A stretch of 64,000 bases of DNA from NCBI GenBank assembly GCA_963580455.1, contig OY756957.1, positions 23,539,001 to 23,603,000 on the forward strand, read 5' to 3'. Below the pieces are notes generated by a model, which was given only the letters and a program-made list of their open reading frames with translations, was not told the origin of the DNA and made no database searches. Each line of letters starts with the position of its first letter. Within the stretch, counting starts at the first letter, position 1. Positions 15,851 to 28,465 of this stretch are shown in pieces. A program made the position numbers and the translations under genes. The DNA comes from Euonymus europaeus (lineage: Eukaryota > Streptophyta > Magnoliopsida > Celastrales > Celastraceae).

Positions 15851-18050
15851 ATGAAATGATAATGCAATTTTACTCATTGTACCTTTGTTTTGTCTCAGAA
15901 TTATATATGTATAATTTCACTTTGTCAACATTTGTGAACGATAATTTTTAACTGTTGAATATAAAACACAAAATATTAGTTAATTATAAACAGTTGGATA
16001 TAAAAAAAAATTCAACTTAAATAGTGCAATAAATATATATATATATATATATATATAGTGATTTGTCAAAAGAGTCCGTATATTCCCACATAAGGCAACA
16101 AAAGAAACCCGTTTGAATGTCAAAAAAATTATTCAAACTTATCTTATATATACACATGCAATAAAAAATAAAAATATGATGTTCAATTTGGGCCTCAAAA
16201 TAGTCAATAGAGTCTGTAAATAAATAAATAAACAGACATGACTTTTATTAAGGATAAGGAATGTAATGTACATATATATTGCCTATTCTTTAGGGCATCT
16301 TTAATAGGATAAAAAGAAAAGAAAAGTATATGAAGGAGTTTTATGTATTTTCTAATCATTCTGCTAATAGTATGAACTTGAAAGGTTATGAGTTCAATTT
16401 CTATTGATAGTAATATCCTTAAGACTACATGTTGAGCTTCTAGTTCAACTTACTCTATAGTCAAGTACGAAATTTATGTGTGCACGAATCTGACAATCTT
16501 AATATAAGTACATATCGAATATATAAAAGATTAATTTAATGGGCTATCATTCTCGATTTGAAAAAGGGTATTGATTTGTGTTTCTCATCCAATCTTGGCT
16601 TAAATATGGAGTATATCAACTTTAGAATATGAACTTCTAATTAGATTGATTTTAGGATTCTAAGAAAATTAGAAAATATGGGTGTATATCTTTGAAAAAG
16701 GAGTGCATGCTATGTCATTTTCAATTATTTAATAGAGGAAGTGATGTTCCTATGGATACAGACGAGCCCATGCCCAATAAAATCCCAGGTCAACTATATA
16801 GTTTGTGTATATAAGTGCTTGCCAGTAATGTGCTTTTACTTTTGCCACCTAAACTCCTACCCCTCATTTTCATTTCTTTTTAATTAAGAAATGACATCAC
16901 TTAGCATGAATTTTTTTTGTTAATGCTTCTACCTTATTGTCCATTATTCAAAATCAATTGATTTTATAAGAACAAATAATAATCATTATTTGTGTTTGAT
17001 TGATTAGCATAAGGAGCAATATTTTTGAGATTGATTTTGACCCAACTTATTCGATAGTAGAAACTTCTGTACAAGAAAACTTGATAGCCCGAGTTTAGAG
17101 TATCGATTATCGAACATCCGAATGACAAGCTTTATGATGTCGATATCAGTTATAAAAAATAAAGATGACCAAAAGCAAGGGATTAAATTAATGCATTCAG
17201 TAGCTTTAATGGACTTGATTTGAATTCTAACTCAACTTAAATTCATTTATGGAGTGTTTGGTTGACATAGAAGAGGGGAATGAGGCGAGATGAGGGGTGA
17301 GAATCACTCATTCTTTTATTTGATTAAGTTTGGAAGGATGAAATTTCAAACTCATTTTACTCTCATTTCCTCCTCGTGGATATGAGTCATCTCAAGCTCA
17401 CACTCATTCGAGAAGCAATCAAATGCTCAGTTAACCTTGACAAAGTCTACGCATGCGTACGTGACATTAACTTAGCCCCACTTAATTTTTTTTATATATA
17501 AAATTAGGGTAGAGGGATGGATATCGAATTCGAAATTATATACAATCCGGTTCGCCAACTAAGCTATTTAACATCCTTCCTAAATCTCATTCTTGAATAG
17601 TTTATATTTTATATTTTATATTTTTTAGTGTGCGAAAGTGCCAATATACAATATATTACTCTTAACCGATTTAACCTAAAATAGTCAATTTTTTAATACC
17701 CCATAATACTATAATAGAATAGTCGCTTAATCCTTTCAACGGATTCATCATGAGCACGTGATGTTAATCCAAGCCTTCCCACATGTAACATGTCGATGCT
17801 TGAAAGCTGAATACGCACGTGCAATGAAGAGTATGGTCAGATAAGTTCTTTCAAACTTTCTGCCAAATTGTCTTTTGCAGGCAAAGATTAGCAAAGCTTG
17901 TTTCTTTTGGTGCAAAGAGGACAAGCAAAATTTAATGTGAAAAGTAGGATACCAGAAACTCCAGATTTGTTAAAGATCAACCAAAAATTTGTAAGGGAAA
18001 TAATCAATCACAGCCGTAACGCATAGAAAACCAGGAAAAGCAGTTTTTTT
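15851..18050. other. Intergenic, AT-rich, with a possible SINE piece
   Basis: No gene is seen. (TA)n lies at about 16036-16056. At about 16378-16440 the wording AAGGTTATGAGTTCAATT...AATATCCTT...CATGTTGAGCTT matches the tandem SINE-like units at 26.0-26.4 kb, so a degraded copy is likely. At 17255-17425 GTGTTTGGTTGACAT and loosely complementary wording suggest a worn MITE. The last few hundred bases lie upstream of the Raf-like kinase and may contain its promoter. Confidence 0.4.
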
Positions 18051-19011
18051 ACAGACTGTGTTTTGTATTCTAGCTTTTCAGAAAAGAAAGTTATACTAAA
18101 CAACAAAAACAAATTCCCACCAATGACGAAACAGGAAAATTGCTTTCATATATATTCCATTCATGTACCAGTTCACCCAAACCCAAAGTGTCTTTTCTCT
18201 ACTTTCATACGACCACTGTTGGGAGAGTTTGGGGCTCCAAGATAGAGAGAGTTTTAAACATGATTTTTTTGGGGGATTTTGCTGGCAATTTAGTTTGTGG
18301 GATTTTAGAGAGACAAAGGGGGTTGTCAAATTGTGAGCCAGTTGAATGTATTGTGTTTGCCAACAAATTAGCCTTTCCCACAGGACAATGAGAGAAATCG
18401 TTGGTGCCTCTCAAAGGCTTCAAGTGGGTCATTCTTTTGTTGTGGCCCTACTTCTCTCCCACTTGTTGATGTCTACTGTGTCTGCCTCTGTTGTCAGCTT
18501 CTCCTTTACCAAAACCAACCCCCAAGACAACAATCTTTCTCTCTTCGGTCTTTTTTATGTGCTTTTCTTCTCTGCACTCAAACAAATACCTATCTTTTCA
18601 TATCCTAGAAACTGTGTTTTTTCGTATGAATCTGCTGGTGGGATGTAATTGGAAATCTAGTTTGATTCTGGTATTACTTTGACTCGTTGTTGTATAATAT
18701 GCGAATGGGTCTTCGCAGTTCTGTATAAAGAAGGGTGGTGTTATTTCTCAATTCAAGCATCAGGGTGCTTTTGATATTGGGAAATCTGTACTGGGTATTG
18801 CCTGAAATGGTTGTTTTTGGATTTTGATTTGATGGGTTGATTTGGGGGCACTCATTAGGTGTGAAGCAGAAAGAGTTGTTTCAATTGGTTTAGATTTCCT
18901 ATTTTCTAAGTGATTGAGATTTCATGCTTGGTCCAAGACAATGGAGAGGTTTATGGCCAGATTTTTTCTCTTTTAGCGTTGAATACTGTAGCAGCTCGGT
19001 GAAGTTGTAGT
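18051..19011 (+). promoter_or_regulatory. Probable promoter and 5' leader of the Raf-like kinase gene
   Basis: This stretch precedes the kinase start at 19012. It is less AT-rich than DNA further upstream and has many pyrimidine blocks. It contains several upstream ATGs with short open frames (for example starting at 18140, 18346 and 18491). If the transcript starts before them, these could act as uORFs. No TATA box or transcription start can be fixed by eye. Confidence 0.35.
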
Positions 19012-22000
19012 ATGAAGAATCTTCTCAAAAAGTTTCATATCATGTCTAATCAAGCAAAGGATACAGAGGGGTCACCTTCTTCAAGAGGCAGTAAATCCAA
19101 TGAGACACCATTCACTGATAGAATTGTGCCTTCTAGGTCTCGCCAGAACCCTGAGCATAAAACCTTTTCGGGTCTTTCAAATTGGTTTACAGCAGTTACT
19201 CATAGGAAAAGTCCTAGCCCACCATCTTCAAATGTAACAAGAGGAGAGAAAATGGAAGCATCTGATTCAGGCAGCACTAGTGGTTTAGATGTTGCTCCGG
19301 AGGCAGTGACGCAAGATTCGGGGTCTAGCAACTCCAGGGATCCTGATATAGAGGAGGAGTTTCAGATACAAATGGCTCTGGAGTTGAGTGCAAGGGAGGA
19401 TCCTGAGGCAGTTCAGATTGAGGCTGTTAAGCAAATTAGCTTAGGCTCTTGTGATCCTGAGAATACCCCGGCTGAAGTTATTGCCTACAGATACTGGGTA
19501 AGTTTCCAGCATTCTTGCCCATTCATTTGATTTAAGTTGTTGCTCATATGTGAATCCATTTATCGTGTAAGGACAGTTTTTGTAGAATTTTGTCTAGTTT
19601 GAATTTGCCAAGTTAACTGGAAAAAGTGTGGTTGTTGGAAAAAAATTGTTAACAAGAGCACAATAGTGTATTAGTGTTTTTGTTTGGAGGTGTAGTCCTT
19701 AACAATGTGTGGCATTTTCTATTGACGAGTTGGGATGGCTTTAATATAATGGTTTACTTATACTAGAAACCTTGTGTTTGGTTGAAGAGAAGGGAGGCGC
19801 CGACTGAAAGTGAAAAGTTAACAGAGAAGACTGTGCCATCTTTAAAACTCACATGATCCTTGGTCCTTGACCTTTCTTATAATTGCTGACAGTGAAAATG
19901 TGGTGTTGAAAGTTCCCCATTAGTGCTGGAGATTCAGTCTTAAACATCTAGTTTTAGAGATGCACTAGGAGAAAATAAGGTTTAGAGGACTTTCACGTAA
20001 TCCTTAGTGTTGGTTCAGAAGAAGGCAAAATTCAGTCGTGGGAGAGTAGATGTCAATAGCAATTAGTGTTGGTTCAGAAAAAGGCAAAATTCAGTCATGG
20101 GAGAGTAGATGTCAATAGCAAGTTTTATTGTCTTCAACTTTGGGTTCAAAGTCTAATGTTCTAACAACCAGTGTTATTTTTGTGTTCCAACTTTTTATAT
20201 CGGACTCTGAACATACTTGCATACAGTTGCCCAGTGCTAGGTCCACATTGCTGAATAGCCTCTCCGCAATGTGGAGTTAAGGCTGCACACATCTTGCCCT
20301 TCTTTGGCCCTGCCTCCACCAGGGGTGCTGTCCACTGGAGTATTTTAAACTTCACCTTTTCATATTGATTCGATGAACTAAAGAGCAAATTCACTGAGAC
20401 CAGTAGTCTAAAAGCTATTGAATTTTGATAATTAGGAGATTAATCATATAGATTCACATTCAATTAAAAACAGATCCTTTCAATTATGCTGTTTATTTGT
20501 CGTGTCTCATGTCTTTATACATTGCTAACCTTTCTCATATCGTAGATTTATCCATGCTTCACAGAATTACAATGCTCTTAACTATGATGACAAGATCTTG
20601 GATGGTTTCTATGACCTGTATGGTGTATTGACTGAGTCCACTTCAGAAAGAATGCCTTCCCTTATTGATCTGCAAGGAGCGCCAGTATCCGGCAATGTCA
20701 CTTGGGAAGCAATTTTGGTCAACAAGGCTGCCGATGCCAACTTATTGAAACTTGAACAGAAGGCCTCTGAGATGGCAGTCAAGTTGAGGTTGGAATCTCT
20801 AGTTTCCTTGACCAGTGATTTGGTGCGAAAGCTAGCCGTTTTAGTTTCTGATTACATGGGTGGACCAGTTGGGGACCCTAGAAACATGTTGAGAGCATGG
20901 GGAAGTCTTAGCTACAGTTTAAAATCAACCCTTGGTAGTATGGTTTTGCCACTTGGTTCCTTGACGATTGGATTGGCTCGCCATCGTGCTTTGTTGTTCA
21001 AGGTATCTCTTCATTATGTCATCTGTAGTTCAATGTCACATACTAGGTGTCTAGTATGAGTACATATGCATTAGTGATGTATTTACTCTTTATGTCCTCA
21101 TGTAAGGGAGAAACTACCAGTTTTCTTCGGTTCTTAGTGAACTCCTTGTCAACGTATCTCCACCACTTTATTTGAGCAGAGCTGGGAAGTTCTCGTAATT
21201 AAGTCTAGCTTGGGGCATTTTTGTAGGCTTTCTACTAGAAGCTGTTCTGTCTCCTATAGTGGATATAATTATCAAATCAACAGTTTTACCTAATTGATTA
21301 AGTGATGATTTAATTTTTATATTTTTCCTTGAGTTGGTTTAGTTCCATCTCACTTGTTTCTTCTCTGTCATGGGCCTGTTTTTATGTGGTCGTGCAGCTT
21401 TTAGCTGATAGCGTTGGCATGCCATGCCGCCTGGTGAAGGGGCAACAATTCACTGGTTCTTATGATGTGGCAATGAATTTTGTAAGGGCTGATGATGGAA
21501 GGTAATAGCAGTTTTAACTTCTTTTCAGGGTAATTTTTCCTGTGTGGTGTACAAGTGAGTTTGATACATAGATTTAAAAAAAAAAAAATATTTTGTAGAA
21601 TTTACTTCAATATCTGCCGCACATAGCAACACGACTAATTTGTAATGATGATCAACCTTAATTGGCTACCAGCGTGCATTGCTCTAAAGTCTAAACATTT
21701 GAGATGGGAAAGAGAAACCAAAAGAGTGCTCAATTCTTTTTTTCCTTTGGGACGAGTGACTTTATAGTTCTTGCTGGTGTTATTTTTCCGGTTTTCCCGC
21801 TTCAGATAATCTTAGCGCAAGAAATTGCTTTCAGATTTTGTACTAAGTTATTTAAATGATGGTGGATAATTTGAATTTCAGGGAATACATTGTTGATCTA
21901 ATGGCTGATCCTGGGACTCTTATTCCTTCTGATGCTGCCGGATCACGTATAGAATTTGATGATCTTTTCTTTTCCATCAGTCCTCTGTCTAGAGACATTG

Positions 22001-25000
22001 ACTCATCTCGTGTAGCCTCTTCTAGCAGTGGGGTTGGGAGTTCATTTGAGGAACATTCTGAGCTTGGGATGTTGGAGAAGAGATTTAGGTCCAAGAATAT
22101 TTTTTCTGCAGGAAACCAATCTGATGAAACCATTGAATTTCGTAACTTTGAAAATCTAACTAAGCCAAATAAAGGTGAGGAAGGATCTAAGACACCCTCA
22201 GATTTGAAACAGTTTTCCGCTGCCGAGAAGATGTTGGTGCGAGAGCTTCCTAGCAGGCCCAATTATCCTCACGTGCATGCAAGGTCGCCCTCATGGACTG
22301 AAGGTGTTAGCTCACCCGCTGTACTTAAAAAGAAAGCTAAAGATGTTTCACAATACATGATTGATGCTGCCAAGGAGAATCCACAATTAGCTCAGAAGCT
22401 TCATGATGTGTTGGTTGAAAGTGGTGTTGTTGCTCCGCCAAACTTGTTTTCTGAACTTTACCCTGAGAAGTTAGATGCATCGACCGCTGAGGGGAAGATT
22501 TCTTCTCAAGTTGCGTATAGCCCTAAAAAGGTAACTGGAAATCAAGATACTAAGGATCAAGATGATTTTAGTCCACCACGTTTTTTGCCTCCATTGCCGC
22601 ATAGGGTGCGTTCTAAAACAAGTCCTTTAAGTAATCAAGAGGAACAATATAAACCTGTTGAAGGCCTGGGAGTCAACCTTCCTTTCGATATAAGAGAAAG
22701 AGAAGAGGCTGCACGACCTATTATATCACAACAGTCTGAAAACCATGTAAAAAATGTTCCTGTTGCCGCTGCAGCCGCAGCAGCTGTTGTTGCATCTTCA
22801 GTGGTAATTGCTGTAACAAGGGCAAACACTGACTCGAATCTTCCTGTAGCAGCTGCTGCCACTGCTGCAGCTGTGGTGGCAACAACTGCAGCTGTCAATA
22901 AGCAGTATGAGCAGGGCATACGAAGTGATGGAGATGCAGATAGTACTGGTAATGAACCACACGGTAGTGGAGATCAGGAACATGATGCATTGGCAGAAAA
23001 TTCAGAAGGTGAGAGAATATCAGATAGATTTGCAGGTAGCGATAGCTCCAAATCTGATGTCACACTTGATGATGTTGCTGAATGCGAGATACTATGGGAG
23101 GAGATCACCTTGGGTGAGCGTATTGGACTTGGTACTGACCTTTACATTACCCTAGCACTGTCACTTGATCTCCTATGAAATCCTGTTTCAAGTTTTGAAG
23201 CTCTGAGATATTATTAAACTACTGATTTGGTGCATACTTTCTCCTGCAGGTTCCTATGGAGAAGTATATCGTGGGGACTGGCATGGGACTGTAAGTATTC
23301 CCGAGCCCACCCTATAATTTGACAATGTTTCCCATGTCTGATGTTTTCTTATTGCTTTAAAAGTAATAGAGTTCTGAACATCCAATTCTATCTGGCTCAA
23401 AGCAACTAGTTTGGAAGTTGGGAATCACAAAAAACGTGGGAAATTTGAGGGGAGATTATGATTTGCATGGTTTTTTGCCTAAATATATAAGCTGAACATA
23501 ATTGGGAAACTGCTTATCCTATATTGGTTCTACCTACCCCTAGGCCAAATATGTTCACAGGACACTGTTTTGACTCTCAGCATATTTTCGTTTGGTTTTG
23601 TGTCTTTATTTACTGAAACATTGCAATGGTATTCCTCTTTGCAGGAAGTTGCTGTAAAAAGGTTCGTAGACCAAGATTTATATGGTCAAGCACTCGAAGA
23701 ATTTAGAAGTGAGGTATAATTTCCGTCTTGCTACTACTGCTTGCTACTATGCCCACTCATTTCATGCCCTCTAAAGGATGACATTGACATGACCTGCTAT
23801 TTCCTTCGTGCTTGTCATTTGTGATGCCTTGATGATGTTCATCATATGTTCTTATTGGGGCATATTAGCTTGGGCACTGGTGTCATGTTATCCCGATTTA
23901 GAGATGTACTGTTATTAAAGCACATGCTACATCCTCCAGCAAATCATCTTAGTCTTACAACTTTCCAATTGCCAGGTCCGCATCATGAAAAGAGTCAGGC
24001 ACCCCAATGCTGTCCTCTTCATGGGAGCAGTTACTCGTGCTCCAAACCTCTCAATTGTTACAGAATTTCTTCCTAGGTATGTCTGCGTATTTTATATATA
24101 GGCTAGATATTATTTTTTGGTAATTTGAATAAGTCAAGTAACACAGTCAATTTATAGCATAGTCATAGTGGGTTCTGGTAATCTGGTCATAATGTGTTTC
24201 ATCGCACTGGTGTTGATTTTAGTTTCTTTATGCCTGATATAGTGAAAATTGAATATTGAAGTGCAACTTGTTTTCTACAGAGGTAGCTTGTACAGATTAC
24301 TTCACCGGCCTAACAATCAATTAGACGAGCGGAGGCGTCTGAGGATGGCACTTGACGCTGTATGATTATGTGTTCCTTGACTTATTTTCACATTTCATTG
24401 AGCAAGGATTTCTACTTGGTCATTTCAGCAAAGATTACTTTTCTCTTCTAAAATTGATTTTTCAGGCTCGGGGTATGAATTACTTGCACAATTGCACTCC
24501 GGTGATAGTACATCGTGATTTGAAGTCCCCGAATCTTTTGGTTGATAGAAATTGGGTTGTCAAGGTGGCATTTCATTTTTTTGACGTTTCTGAGTGCATT
24601 TACAGTCTCTTTCATTCCTGGCCCACCTTAGGTGCATTGTTCCTCCTGTCATTTTAGGTATGCGATTTTGGATTGTCACGGCTGAAGCACAACACGTTTC
24701 TATCTTCAAGATCAACGGCAGGGACAGTAAGCTGTTCTATATAGTCTGTTTCTTTCTTCCATTGTTAACAATTAGACGCAATGCACAAGGGCATACAATG
24801 GCAAATTGGTTCCATTTCCCTAAAGTGAAAAATTGGCGCTGTTAAATAACTCATATAAATATTATGTATTGTGGAGAAACTGTATTTACTCGGATGATAG
24901 AATAAGTCAAGAATATTGTTATTGATGCTAAGTATTTGGCTTCTGAACATGCAAGTAATGATGTCTTGGATAACTCCTCTGCAGGCTGAGTGGATGGCTC

Positions 25001-25567
25001 CTGAAGTGTTGAGAAATGAACCTTCAGATGAAAAGTAAGCCATTTTCATCCCGGCGCAAAGTTATTAACATTCCATTATCTACCTCTGTGATTAATTTTA
25101 TGCGGTTCTTTTCGCAGATGTGATGTTTACAGCTTCGGGGTCATATTGTGGGAGCTCTGTACGTTACAACAACCATGGGGAGGATTGAATCCAATGCAAG
25201 TTGTTGGTGCAGTAGGATTTCAACATCGCCGACTTGACATTCCGGAGTACGTGGATTCTGCTGTTGCAGAAATCATCAGGCAGTGCTGGCAGACGTGAGT
25301 ATCAATCTTTGACTTGTTTACTGCCGGATATTTTGTTAAATTACCTCAGATTAGACATGGTGAAGGACATAGATTGTTGGAAATGACAGTTAAACATTCT
25401 AATATGACAGCGATCCAAAATTGAGGCCAACATTTGCTGAGATCATGGCTGCTCTGAAGCCGCTTCAAAAGCCGATAACAAGTTCACAATTGCACAGAAC
25501 AAGTGCATCGGCCAGTGGACATGATAGAGGACAGCAGTCGCATGCAGCAGAAGACTTGGCAGGCTGA
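19012..25567 (+). CDS. SIS8-like: Raf-like MAPKKK, EDR1/SIS8 (B3) group, intact, 13 exons
   Basis: Serine/threonine/tyrosine kinase of the plant Raf-like group that includes EDR1, CTR1 and SIS8. Exons: 19012-19497, 20565-21002, 21398-21501, 21882-23131, 23250-23290, 23645-23713, 23976-24076, 24281-24359, 24466-24564, 24658-24726, 24985-25034, 25118-25294 and 25411-25567. All are GT-AG with matching phases, giving 1039 residues, near SIS8's length. Residues about 110-360 form the EDR1 N-terminal domain ([20 protein letters not shown], then [15 protein letters not shown]). A low-complexity middle has two Ala/Val-rich hydrophobic runs at about 635-690. The kinase domain runs from about 750: Gly loop GLGSYGEV, VAVK lysine about 778, HRDLKSPN about 872, DFG about 892-894, and GTAEWMAPE at the P+1 loop, which is normal for the SIS8 subgroup. 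It ends with a short non-conserved tail at TGA 25565-25567. The start [14 protein letters not shown] matches the family's N-terminus. Confidence 0.95.
20004..20121 (+). repeat. 59-bp tandem duplication in Raf-kinase intron 1
   Basis: The unit TTAGTGTTGGTTCAGAA through GATGTCAATAGCAA occurs twice, beginning at 20004 and 20063, with only two or three differences. It lies deep in the first coding intron and affects no splice site. Confidence 0.85.
20180..20360 (-). repeat. Au-SINE-like fragment in Raf-kinase intron 1
   Basis: On the minus strand the wording GTGTGCAGCCTTAACTCCAC followed by GCGGAGAGGCTATT recalls the conserved part of the plant Au SINE family (tRNA-derived, non-autonomous). Degradation is heavy, and no poly-T tail or target duplication could be delimited, so the family name is tentative. 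Confidence 0.4.
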
Positions 25568-26000
25568 TATCTCAAGCATAAAGATTCTAATTCTCTGTTT
25601 ATTTGTCAAAATCCAGATGCAAATTGAGTCTGTTTGGTTCAAGTATGAGGAAGAGATTGGTCCAAGTTAGATGTTGTGATTTTTGTTTCACAATTTTTTT
25701 GTATGTAGCAATTCTCAAGTTGTATATTTGTTTGTAAAAAAATTCATTTCTAACTATTTCCCCCCCTTTTTTTTTTTTTTTTTTTCTGGGGTGCTTGTCG
25801 ATTTTCGCCAAGAAATTTCGGGAGTCAGTGAAAAGAAGCGAATAAATAATGGGAAATAGCAATTCTTGTTGTCTTGCAACAGCTTTATTTGATCTGAAAA
25901 ATGATATGTTGTGGCTCACAGAATCTGTTGCATGGACACACTGCGGGCACCTACTCCCTAGAAATGTGCAGCAGTGGAAATCTTGCTCTAATGCTGCTGA
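25568..26000 (+). other. 3' flank of the Raf-like kinase gene
   Basis: This is likely the 3' UTR of the kinase gene followed by intergenic DNA. A T-rich run lies at 25761-25786. The 63-codon frame at 25849-26040 resembles no known protein and overlaps the repeat that follows, so it is not called as a gene. Confidence 0.5.
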
Positions 26001-26001
26001 T

Positions 26002-26392
26002 GTTCAAGAGCTCTACAAATCATGCTTCAGTGAAATCTAAGAGGCAAATGCGGCTGAATTGTCGAAAAAAATGATTCTCGTGCAATCAGAAGGTACTGAG
26101 TTCGATTCTCAATCATAGCAATATCTTGTGGTCACATGCTGAGTTTTGACATAATTTATCTTACAATCAAGTGAAAAATTTCTTTACGGGCACTGAGTTC
26201 AAGAGCTCTACCAATCATGCTTCAGTGAAATCTAAGAGGCAAATGCAGCTGAATTGTCGAAAAAAATGATTCTCGTGGAATCAGAAGGTACTGAGTTCGA
26301 TTATCAGTTAGAGCAATATCCTTGTGGTCACACGTTGAGTTTTGACATAATTTATCTTACAATCAAGTGAAAAATTTCTTTAGAGGCACGAT
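26002..26392 (+). repeat. SINE-like unit duplicated in tandem, 195-bp period
   Basis: Two near-identical copies begin at GTTCAAGAGCTCTAC (26002 and 26197). Each contains AAGGTACTGAGTTCGATT, close to the polymerase III B-box consensus GGTTCGANTCC, then AATATC-TTGTGGTCACA and CAAGTGAAAAATTTCTTT. That layout is typical of tRNA-derived plant SINEs. A worn relative is at about 16378-16440. The tandem arrangement is more likely a local duplication than two insertions. Confidence 0.55.
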
Positions 26393-26644
26393 TAAATGTA
26401 TTGAGTTTAAGCCTATCATATATCTAAATGACAAATTTATTTGATGAGATTATCAAATATCAAAGAAGATTCTTATAATTTTCTCCTCCAACCAAAGGGT
26501 ACCTGATGAAAAGTGAAGAACATAAAATGGCCACCAATTAAATCCCAGACAAACAAGAAGGATAGGGTAGGAACTAGGACCAACTTCCCTTTACATGTTA
26601 ACATCTTAACAAAATATTATTATTCTTGCTATTACTTCCTAAAA

Positions 26645-28465
26645 ATGGCTACCTTCTTTGGGTCTCCAACATTTCCACCCAGTCACCACTACCAAGAAAT
26701 CATCAGTACTTCTCTTCTTCATCATCACAAGCACCAACTCCTCCATCAAACCACCCTCCTAATTCACAATCAAAATCTCCATCTTCAAAACTCAGCACAA
26801 GCTCTACTGAGCAGTTTCCAGCACCAAACTGATTAGTGAAAGTACAGCAACAAAAGCTGGTCAAACCTGCCACCATGGTTGAAACTACAAACTGAATAGC
26901 CTTCTCCTTAACCAGAAGGTTTGGGCTTGAAGCTGGCCTTGCCTGGGCTGCATTTCTTGCTGCTGGACTCATCTCTAACGGATAAAACCAGACTCGAAGT
27001 ATCCCAAGAAAAAGCGAATACAACGTCTGTATATCAATCCAACATTTAATCTGATATTCCAAATTTTGTGATTGCTGTTATATTCATTTTTCCTATTAAG
27101 TTATTTGGCAGAGACGTGGAGAAGGAAGAAGAGGTGGTGATCCACATCCCTAGTGGGATAAGGTACATTTTTTATTTTCTCAAAGACAACTTTTTTTTTG
27201 AGCGAGTCTCAAAGACTAAAACATTAGTTCACGAATGCTCATTTCCACAACAGGCGAAAGTAGATCCCACGGGAGATCTGAAAGTCGTTGCATTCACCAA
27301 GAACGTTAATCAACGAATCAGGAAATAAAAATTACGGAAAATAAATAAAAATAACACAAACATTTTAACGAGGAAAACCCAACCTGGAAAAAATCTCGAG
27401 TCTATAAGCGACTAACCTTGAGGAACAATTCACTAAAACGAATCAGGAGTTACAACCCTATCTTTGAACTAAAGACTTTGTCCATCCCTTCCATTCAGTG
27501 TATTGCTTCAACCTCTTCTCAACCTCACCAAGGTAGAGTCTACTCTCGAATCTCTCAAGAATCTTAACAAATAAGAAATTCTCAAATGATAATCACCAAT
27601 ACAAATATCCTCACTACAAATCACTCATTTAAACACTCAAGATCACACATGAAATAAGAAGTGATTTGCTTTTTCAAAACCCAACACACGCTCAAGACTC
27701 TCTCAAAGATAGTTTCGGTAATCTCGAAACGAACGTGAATGGAATAAATATATAAGACCAGCTTGTCTTGACTATGAAGACTTCTTCTCCTACCAGCACT
27801 TTGAGCATTCTATCACCTGAAGAGATAAATCACACATCCAATACTGGAATTGATAATATAGAAATAATCAAAGATAATCCTCGGTAGTTACATGTTTAAC
27901 TTCTAATATAACTCTTATGTGACTAGCCATACATGAATAGACTTCCTATCCTACTTATATAAGACAGTCCATTAACAATAAAACACTGCTGCCATCAAAA
28001 TTAAAAGCCCATATTTTAAAATCTTTAAGCCCGTGCAGATGAAGTAACTTACTCCACATACCGGAGAAACTTACATCACTGCTCAGCATCTGTATCAAAC
28101 ATAGACCAACAAGATCGAACCAAGGAAACCCCGCAGACATAAGCTTTTGGCCAAAGCCAGTAACAAGCTGGGCTATCCCAGTTTGGCTTAGTATATGTTT
28201 TTTCTTATATGGTAAAAATAGTTACTATGAATTGAGAGTTGGAAGTGGAGCAACTCCAAGGCCAAGAGACTTGGTTGTGATTTATCTTAAAGGGAAGGTT
28301 AAAGGCAGTGGTGAGCAAGTGTTTGTGGATACATTTGGCGCTGCCATGAAACCATTGGCTCTAGTGATGGATTCAAGGCCATATAGTAAAGGAATGTGTG
28401 AAGGATTGAGTTTTCGTAGAGATCTGTTGGTTTTTTTTTATCCTGATATGTTAAATGACAGTTGA
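26645..28465 (+). pseudogene. FKBP17-2-like: Broken FKBP17-2-type chloroplast FKBP (peptidyl-prolyl isomerase) gene
   Basis: The family is thylakoid-lumen/chloroplast FK506-binding-protein-like isomerases. Here the start ATG at 26645 gives an Ser/His-rich transit-peptide-like N-terminus that shifts frame near 26690. The continuing frame has a stop after EQFPAPN and others within FSLTRRFGLEAGLAWAAFLA (about 26890-26960). A second exon-like block RDVEKEEEVVIHIPSGIR lies at about 27109-27162 and ends at a GT. After 1.06 kb a third block, YELRVGSGATPRPRDLVVI followed by QVFVDTFG and KPLALVMDSRPYSKGMCEG, occupies 28222-28412. The remaining C-terminal FKBP core is not seen. Frame breaks, internal stops and the missing C-terminus make it a pseudogene. 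It stands between the Raf-like kinase and the DUF1295 gene, where Arabidopsis has At1g18170 as I recall it. Confidence 0.85.
27163..28221. other. Enlarged intron of the FKBP pseudogene, repeat-like filler
   Basis: This 1.06-kb interval separates two recognisable FKBP exons. The wording ATTTTAACGAGGAAAACCC at about 27362-27380 is close to a phrase common in plant repeats, so a mobile-element remnant is likely. No ends, target duplication or protein match could be made out. Confidence 0.4.

Noticed and set aside
17255..17430. Possible MITE with TGTTTGGTTGACAT end
   Set aside because: The complementary end is weak and no target duplication was found.
22635..22919. Minus-strand open frame rich in Ala/Thr
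   Set aside because: It is the complement of the Ala/Val-rich coding run of the Raf-like kinase exon 4.
25849..26040. Short plus-strand frame after the Raf-like kinase
   Set aside because: It overlaps the duplicated SINE-like unit and has no recognisable domain.
26060..26110. tRNA gene suggested by the B-box-like GAGTTCGATT
   Set aside because: No full cloverleaf or A-box spacing was found. The tandem context and downstream wording fit a SINE better.
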